A stretch of DNA of 64,000 bases, from contig NC_081409.1 of the NCBI RefSeq assembly GCF_030272615.1, positions 879,195,220 through 879,259,219 of the forward strand. The letters run 5' to 3'. A program made the position numbers and the translations under genes. This DNA comes from Cryptomeria japonica. Lineage: Eukaryota > Streptophyta > Pinopsida > Cupressales > Cupressaceae. Of the stretch, positions 57,600-64,000 are shown piece by piece; positions within the stretch are counted from its first letter, which is position 1; every line of letters starts with the position of its first letter. The notes under the pieces were generated by a model that was not told where the DNA came from, did no database searches, and worked only from the letters and a program-made list of their open reading frames with translations.

Positions 57600-59100
57600 T
57601 GTTGGCATTGTAGTAAGAAAGATTGTTGATATTCAATAAGGATATTAAGAAGGTTGTTGAAGATTATTGATATAACTGAAGAAGGATGATAACTATCTTT
57701 ATAACATTATTTTGTCATTGATGTCAAGAAACTGATTATCTGATTCAGTATGATGTTTCCATATCTTGAGAAGATTGATTAGAAGAGAATTAAGATGTCG
57801 GTAAAAGACACAGAAAGAATGTGATGAATAAAGGGAGGAATAAGTTATTCAATGGGCAACTATTACCAAGTTAGACAATGATGAGATCATGATGTTTAGA
57901 TTGTTTTGATATCATACATATGTTATTGATTGTAAGGTTAATATTATACTATGAAACTGAGCAAAGAACCTAGTCGGTAAACCCTAAGGTTATCGATATC
58001 GGTTAATGAAGGCGAAATGTCTACCGAGTAAAGTTTAGTATTTACCGAGTTACAACCAAGTTATGATAGTGCGCATGGGATGGATAAAAGCATTATTTAA
58101 TGAAGGACAATGATTAGCTAGAAATGTATAAATGATTGGTATGTCGTGTATGAAGTTTGTTAAGGATCTATGGCAAAGGAAAATTGGCAGAAAGATCTAC
58201 AACATAGATTGAACTGCAATAACCTTATGTAAGTTCCAAGAAGGGAATGCAAGTCCCAAGGTAAGGTTAAATGTTTTCAGATCGAAAGGATACATTGAAC
58301 CTAGTCATGTTTGAAGATTTGATGGCTAAGATTGATCATGGGAAATGTGATCAAGGAGATTTAGCGGTTAGCAATTATTTATAAATAAGGAATTGTTGAT
58401 AAACAATGTATGCGGGCAAGTGTATGCACGGGGATGCTACATAGTGATTACCGAGCACAAAAGCTTGAAGACCTATTTGAATAACAGAGTAGAGAGCCCA
58501 GTAGAGGGACAAGATAAGTCCTATGACTAGATTGTTTCGAGCAAATAAGAATCTTCTTTATCATTTTATATGTGAAGTTGCAGATAGATTTTATTACTGT
58601 TATTTTGTAAGTGACAAAAAATCTCTTAACCGAGTGGACTTAACTGTCTTATATGTAAACCCTCTAGCAAGGTAACATTCTAAGAGTGTTTGAAATCCTT
58701 TAACAAGGTCACTTCTAACAAAGTGAAGATCCTAATAGATCTGAGGGAAATCCCTTAACTGGGTCACATCTAGCAATGTGTTTGTAATCTTTAACAGGAT
58801 TTTCTTTTAACCGAGCATACTCTAGAAGAGTATATTTCTTAGTGGGTCTGAAATCCCATAGTGGTTTTTCCCTATTTGGGTTTCCACATTAAATCTGGTG
58901 TTATGAGTATTGTTATGATTATGTGTTCTTAAGTTTGCATGTTTAACAGTTTTTGGTTAAGTTGTTGAAGTATAAGTTACCAAGGTTGAATCTATTGATT
59001 GTATGGAAGTTTAAGTTTGTATGATTCACCCCCCCCCCCCCACCCTCTCATCTTGTTAGCTATTGGCATATGTACTTTACATCAAGTAACAGAACTAACA
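57600..59100 (+). mobile_element. Solo LTR inserted in D integrase
   Basis: Starts TGTTGGCATTGTAGTAAG, ends AACAGAACTAACA, with a perfect duplication CCCAC at 57595-57599 and 59101-59105. Plus orientation is suggested by a TATA-like TTATTTATAAATAAGG at about 58374, repeats of AAATCC(C/T)TTAAC(C/T) words and GATTCACCCCCCCCC near the end, which resemble the other copia-type LTRs here. No internal region remains, so recombination between two LTRs probably removed the element. Confidence 0.92.
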
Positions 59101-59400
59101 CCCACATCATCCTTAAAAAATCATCAGTAAACAACATGAAATATTTGTCACCATAAAAACTTCTAGTCCTCATAGGACCACATAAGTCAGTATACACAAA
59201 ATCTAGAATATGCTCAGAAGAAAAATATTTACTCTTAAAAGAAGATGTAGTCATCTTACTCAATTGACATTCTTTACACATCATATTGTCTGGTTTAACA
59301 ATTTGTGGCATACCTCTCACCATACTAGACTTGCTAACCTTAACTACGTTATAAAAGTTCACATGACAAAACCTTCTAGGCCATAATCAACTATCTTCAA
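59101..59400 (-). pseudogene. D copia GAG-pre-integrase and start of integrase
   Basis: The minus strand has MCKECQLSKMTTSSFKSK, the zinc-like CxxC of the pre-integrase region, then LDFVYTDLCGPMRTRSFYG with the first catalytic Asp, and YFMLFTDDFLRMMWV at the solo LTR junction. Confidence 0.92.
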
Positions 59401-60383
59401 TCTTAGCAACCAAACAATTGTTTACACTAGCATTCAGATGGAATAAGTTGCCTTTAGTTTGTTTACTAGTAGCAATTAATTCTCCTTTGCATCCTAAGAT
59501 CCTGCACACTCCATTTTTAAACTCAAGATGATAACCTATGTCTTTCAACTAACCAACACTCAATAATTTATGTTTCAAACCTTCAACCCAATATACATCA
59601 TCAACATTACTTTTACCATTCAAAGAGATATAACTTTACCTTTTACCATACAAGGTGAATTTTTCCCAAAACTTACTACACCACCATCAAATTATTCAAG
59701 AGAAATAAACCCATTCTTATCACCGATCATGTGGTGTGAGCAACCACTGTCAATAATCCATTCATCACTATTGTCCATGTGAGATACTAAAGCTTTCTTA
59801 TAAGATAGATCTTCCTTAATAGAAACAAAAACAATCTCCTCATTGTCTTCATCCTCAGATTCCCCATCAGTGACATCTTCATCAACTACAACGTAGCACT
59901 ATTTCTGTCATTTTCCCTTATATTTTCTAAAATTTTCCTTTTGATCACTATTAGGACAGTTTATAGCTATATGTCTTATCTTGTTACAAGAGAAACACTT
60001 AAGAGGAAGCTTGCCTTTGTACTTACCAGTGCCTCTAGGAAGTCTTTTTTCCAATAGAGCTTCAATTTCTATTAGATTATCTTCATCATCCACATCAGCT
60101 TTACTACTGCCATGATGACTTGACCTACATTCATGACTATGACAAATATATATCCCTTTTCTCACCGGTACACTAGATATAGATGCTTTGAAAGCAGATT
60201 TTGTCTTAGGTACATAGTTATCAAAACTATTCAACTCAAAAGTAGTGAGCTTACCAATCAAAGAATCAATAGTAACCTTATCATTATTGACTGACCTCAA
60301 CTCTTGAATAGAAGAAACTCTAATGGCATATGTAGGTAATAGGGTTCTAAGAATTTTACTCACCATAGTGTCTTCTTCTATAG
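59401..60383 (-). pseudogene. D copia gag C-terminal part and protease
   Basis: Gag piece with TIEEDTMVSKILRTLLPTYA (60330-60383), then a knuckle CFSCNKIRHIAINC near 59960-60000 in which the usual Gly is Arg. Then the protease site DEWIIDSGCSHHMIGD at about 59725-59770. The N-terminus of gag is cut off by a copia LTR at 60384. Several stops (for example near 59905) are present. Confidence 0.9.
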
Positions 60384-60846
60384 TGTGAGATTTTTCCAAG
60401 ACCAAGAGCTCAATGAAAAGTACAAAATAGAGAGACAAAATAGATGATAGGAATAAACTGTATTCTATCAAGATGAAAATACTGATCAAATGGATCAACA
60501 ATCGTTATATACAATGAATATGATCCTGCTTATATATGCAAGGCTATATGGATATGTGAGTACACAAACATGACATGTGTCTCAATGAGAAACAAGGGTA
60601 GGTGGGAAATAGGTGTGGTAGGTAGGAGAAATAATGTAATATTCCCCATGAGGTGGATCACCCACCGAATGTGGAATATAACAGCAAGATAAGACCACAA
60701 AAGGTGGAAATTATCCTACACACACTATCCCAATGTGGCACAAACACCCAAGTGTCTCATACCCAAACTACTATAAAATGCATGTACCTAAGTAAACTTA
60801 AGTAAGGTTTTATAATATCCAACATGAATAAATAATTACACCAACA
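60384..60846 (-). repeat. Copia LTR of the E family, minus strand
   Basis: On the minus strand it starts TGTTGGTGTAATTATT, directly after a G-rich polypurine tract (60847-60859), and ends TCTCACA next to D gag. A length of 463 bp. Most of it matches the LTR of E at 30281-30668 in opposite orientation. A TATA-like stretch lies near 60525. Confidence 0.88.
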
Positions 60847-61320
60847 CCCCCCCCCCCTTAGTGCAACTTAGGGGAATTCACTTAAGTCTACAATGCAACT
60901 AAGCAATTTAAGATGGGTCCCGAAAGCAAGGCCATGTTAGGTACACATGTACAAATGCACACAAACCAAAGCAATATCTCATAAAGAAGGGAAAGAGAGA
61001 AAAAACCAATGGGAAAAAACCCTCCTCCAAAAAGAGATGAAAACTATATACATAGAACTCTCATAGAAGTATGGGAAGGACAAAACTCCATGTGAGGAAA
61101 AAGTCCCCCCCCCACATATGAGAGAAGAAGAAGAGAGATTAGGTAGCCCCCCCTCAATGTAGAATCTACACCAATTATATAATCTTGATGATGTATGAAG
61201 AAACTGCTCCATGAACATCAAACAACATTCCCCCCTTAGGAAGAAAAAAAACCAAAGGTGTATCCATGAAGTCTCCCCAATCATGAAGGGAAGATGTAGG
61301 AAAAAAAACTCATGATAGAA
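60847..61320 (-). other. Polypurine tract and 3' untranslated region of the copia element owning the 60384 LTR
   Basis: The minus strand shows AAGGGGGGGGGGG just before the LTR and several G or C runs (61086-61115, 61146-61153, 61231-61236) separated by T-rich DNA. A minus ORF of 101 codons (60979-61284) is Ser/Phe-rich and looks non-coding. The rest of this copy is not present. Confidence 0.6.
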
Positions 61321-61329
61321 GGAGATGGT

Positions 61330-62566
61330 TGCGATAGAGATCCACGTTGATTTAGGTATTGCAGTTTGGAATGTATGCTTATGACATTATAATGAGTCTA
61401 TGACAAGAACTACATCATGTTTGGAGAACCTGAAGTCATGTTTGTAATTGACTATTGTATATTCAGTGTAGGGTTTGAGAACCAGTAACAATATCTTTAA
61501 CCGATGATGCTTTATGATTTGGCGATGAATATTTTCATGTTCTTAACTTAGTGGTAATGTGTCAGAATCCATTTGAATGGATAAGATGTTGTTTGAGCAT
61601 GATCAAGGAGCAAATTTCTTTGAAAACAGCGAAGTCCTTAGCAGAATGTGATAAGGGTTTGCCAACTTATCAGATCAATGTGTGGTGATGTGTTATGATC
61701 ATTCAACGGTTGTAATTATCTTGAAATTTGTTGTAATGATATGTATGATGAACTGTAATGATTTATAATGATTTGATATGATCTATGATGTAAATTCATT
61801 GTAAGTTAGGGTTATGTAACCGACTGAGTTGAAAAATGTATTTAGGTCAAGTTTGAGAAGGTTTATTATGTCGGTGGTCTAAGAAGGAGTGTGTTGAACT
61901 AGATTGAGGTGCCTGCATGTGTGAAGTAGATTGGAGCTGAAATGGATATGTGATAGAAAGTAGAAAGTGTTGTGATCAGATCATTTACCTATTGTTCCCT
62001 AACAATTACAGCAGTATTTAAATCCCTTAACCGGGTAGGTCATAACAGGTCTGATATTGTAAATCCCTTCACTGGGTGGCTCATTAACTTGAGTTTAAAT
62101 CCATTAGCAAGGTTACTCCTAACAAGATAGAGATCCTAACAAGGTTGAGGTTAAAATCCCTTCATCGGGTGACTCCTAGCAGGGTCTTCTCTTAATCGGG
62201 CATTATTGTAAAGCTCCTAATTGGGTTAGGCCTTTAACAGGGTGCATTCTAAAAGAGTCAAAATTTTGTGGGTACCAATTCCCATTGTGGTTTTTCCCAT
62301 TTGGGTTTCCATGTGAAAAATATCAATGTTCATATGGTTTTTGATTTTTTTATGTGTGGATTTGATATCATTACATTTTTTACATGTTGATGAACACATG
62401 AATGAGTAGTTTGGTAAATCTAGTTTAAGTGATTGATTGAGTAGTTGTCGGTACTAGATATGAACTATTTTTGAGAAGTATTTGCATATTGGTAAAAGAT
62501 TTCAGTTTATTGTTATTACTGATTCACCTCCCCCCTCTCAGTAATAACCGGATCCTCACAATAACA
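61330..62566 (+). repeat. LTR I, copia type, 5' end unclear
   Basis: Has the same kind of repeated AAATCCCTTCACTGGGT words and the phrase TTTTTCCCATTTGGGTTTCC as the solo LTR at 57600-59100, and the end GATTCACCTCCCCCCTCTCA. It stops at AATAACA 62566. No left TG end or duplication was found, so it is probably truncated or joined to the copia 3' region on its left. Confidence 0.6.
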
Positions 62567-63728
62567 GATCTTCCCCCTAGAGATGAAGCATTCATTACAT
62601 ATGATAGCCCCTTTCCTAATCACAAATATTTTTTAGAGAAAGAAAATGAAATTATTAGAAATTTCATTGATTCTCTTATTTCTCAAGATGTATTCTTAGA
62701 GAAAAAAGAACCTAGTTAAGTCAATACCATTCATGCTTCTAGTTATGAGAATCCTAGACCTAAAAAACCTCCTAATATCCTACAAATTGTAAAAAACATA
62801 TGTGAAATAAGTAATATGGAAAGGGAACTAGAGAGAAAATATGGTTCTAAACTACATCATTCATTTAATGTTGGCATCAAAAAGAAAGATCCCAATGTTC
62901 TTTTCACCTCCCTTCCTTCCCCGCCTCATTCTACGAAACATATTGATAGGGAACCTAATCTTGTGAAAAAGCTTCATGATATCTTAGCTAAGATTTCCTT
63001 TTGGGATTTAATTCAAACTTCACCATCATATCATAAGTTAATCCAAGAAGCCTTCCAAAGGGTTATTCCTCATCCTTCTTCTAAATCAGATGATATCACA
63101 TTCTCACAAGATGAATTGCCTTCTATAGAGGTTAAAAATAGAGATGATAATGGGTCAGCTCTTAACATTTGTTGTGTTGACTTATTAGATAGGATAAATT
63201 GGGATTATTCTTCTATTCAACCCAATCATCTTGGTGTGCGTGTCTTTGATAATGCCCTAGAGAGTCACTTGGTATAGTCATATTACCTATTAAAGTAGGG
63301 CCCATGACGTTGCCTATTCCTATTCATGTCATGTTGAACCATCTTAATTATAACCTTCTTCTAGGTAGAATGTGGATTCATGCTATGAAAGAAGTCCCTT
63401 CCATGTCCTTCATCACATAATCAAATTCATATATAACAATGAACTTCACTCAATAAACATTGATTCTAGTCCTTATAATTTCACTTATGATGAAGTAGGA
63501 TATATTCCCCCCTTTAGAACTATGATTCCTTTAGCAACACCATCTCCTATAAATAATGCTTCTGGAAAAAAAAATTGGGGTACAAGAGAATTTACACCCT
63601 CCTCCAATGGATACAAGACCCCTCAATCTATGATTGAAGCCTCCGCAAAGCATTTTGTGTCTTTTATCCAAGCTTCTAAACCAATTTTGACTTCTCCTTC
63701 TAACACATGTCTTGATAGGAGGAAATAA
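62567..63728 (+). pseudogene. Fragment J: gypsy pre-protease and protease, decayed
   Basis: Reads LHDILAKISFWDLIQTSPSY (about 62970), ITFSQDELPSIEVKNR, then DDNGSALNICCVDLLDRI, which equals the protease active-site segment but lacks the residues normally in front of the Asp. Further on a shifted frame gives YNLLLGRMWIHAMKE. It is closest in wording to element C's protease. Stops and shifts are frequent. Confidence 0.8.
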
Positions 63729-64000
63729 AATGGACGAGTTCTAAGATGTGTGCAACAAAGTCTTGAAAGTCATGAGATCACGCTTTCCTTTGCCAACATC
63801 TTCTTCTCTATTGTCTTGTAAATCCACACCTTCTCATTCTAATATTAAGTTACAACAAGAAAATGTGTTGACCAATCTTGTAAATTCCAACTTAATATCT
63901 TCTCTTTGTCCTAAACAAAGATGAAAACATAAACAACATTCTCAAAGTTCTTATTTTTGTAAATATCATCAAACCCATGGCCATTCTATTAATGTGTGTG
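63729..64000 (+). pseudogene. Fragment J: gag-like segment with zinc knuckle at the window edge
   Basis: Contains LQQENVLTNLVNS and then FCKYHQTHGHSINVC, a C-x2-H-x4-H-x4-C knuckle like those in A and B gag. It lies downstream of protease sequence, the reverse of normal order, so this edge is rearranged or a second copy begins. The window ends inside it. Confidence 0.6.

Larger units (their letters stand above)
34135..60383 (-). mobile_element. Element D: old Ty1/copia retrotransposon, split by B and a solo LTR
   Basis: On the minus strand the order is gag zinc knuckle, protease, GAG-pre-integrase, integrase, RT, RNase H, then a purine-rich 3' region. It is interrupted at 59100/57600 by a solo LTR and at 55648/35162 by element B. 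Both breaks restore an open reading when one copy of the target duplication is kept. The LTRs of D itself are not identified; the gag end is cut at 60383 by another copia LTR. Boundaries at 34135 and beyond 60383 are approximate. Confidence 0.85.

Noticed and set aside
60979-61284. 101-codon minus-strand ORF
   Set aside because: Ser/Phe/Trp-rich reading of G/T-rich 3' untranslated sequence next to a copia LTR; no family resemblance.

Overview
The window is plant nuclear DNA made almost wholly of LTR retrotransposons stacked inside one another. I see no intact host gene, tRNA, rRNA or CRISPR array. The large AT-rich elements, long leaders, Tat-type Ty3/gypsy polyproteins, copia elements with initiator-Met tRNA primer sites, and stop codons that look like C-to-T decay at CG and CHG sites all suggest a big, heavily methylated plant genome. 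A conifer or other gymnosperm is my guess; the sequence does not prove it. Elements are labelled A to J, with I and J the last two.

Left half. H is a plus-strand Ty3/gypsy element entering from the left edge. Its 3' part (1-4013, resuming 28083-28803, LTR from 28804) carries an antisense, decayed gene for a plant mobile domain (PMD) protein. G (4014-28082, minus strand) is inserted in H. G is a non-autonomous LTR element with a tRNA-iMet primer site, a coiled-coil/zinc-knuckle ORF and a long ORF of unknown family, but no visible protease, reverse transcriptase or integrase. A (8144-24125, plus strand) is a Tat-like Ty3/gypsy element inserted in G's long ORF with target duplication CTGAC. Its LTRs are nearly identical, but its gag-pol carries many nonsense codons.

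Middle. E (about 30271-34130, plus) is the 5' part of a copia element: truncated LTR, primer site, gag, protease, then an unrecognised acidic ORF.

Right half. D (about 34135-60383, minus) is an old copia element split by B (35162-55648, plus, duplication CTACC) and by a solo LTR (57600-59100, duplication CCCAC). B encodes only gag and a protease-like domain. C (40892-53449, minus, duplication CTAAC) is inserted in B. C encodes protease, RT, RNase H and integrase but no recognisable capsid/nucleocapsid, and has an antisense PMD gene with two plausible introns between pol and its 3' LTR. B and C share polypurine tract, primer-binding site and repeated GC-rich motifs. The right edge holds a copia LTR with 3' UTR (60384-about 61320), another LTR (I, to 62566) and a rearranged gypsy gag/protease fragment (J).

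The most interesting signals are the two antisense PMD genes in different gypsy families, the complementary coding content of B and C, and the unknown long ORF in G. Nearly all gene entries are broken copies, so 'function' below means the ancestral role.
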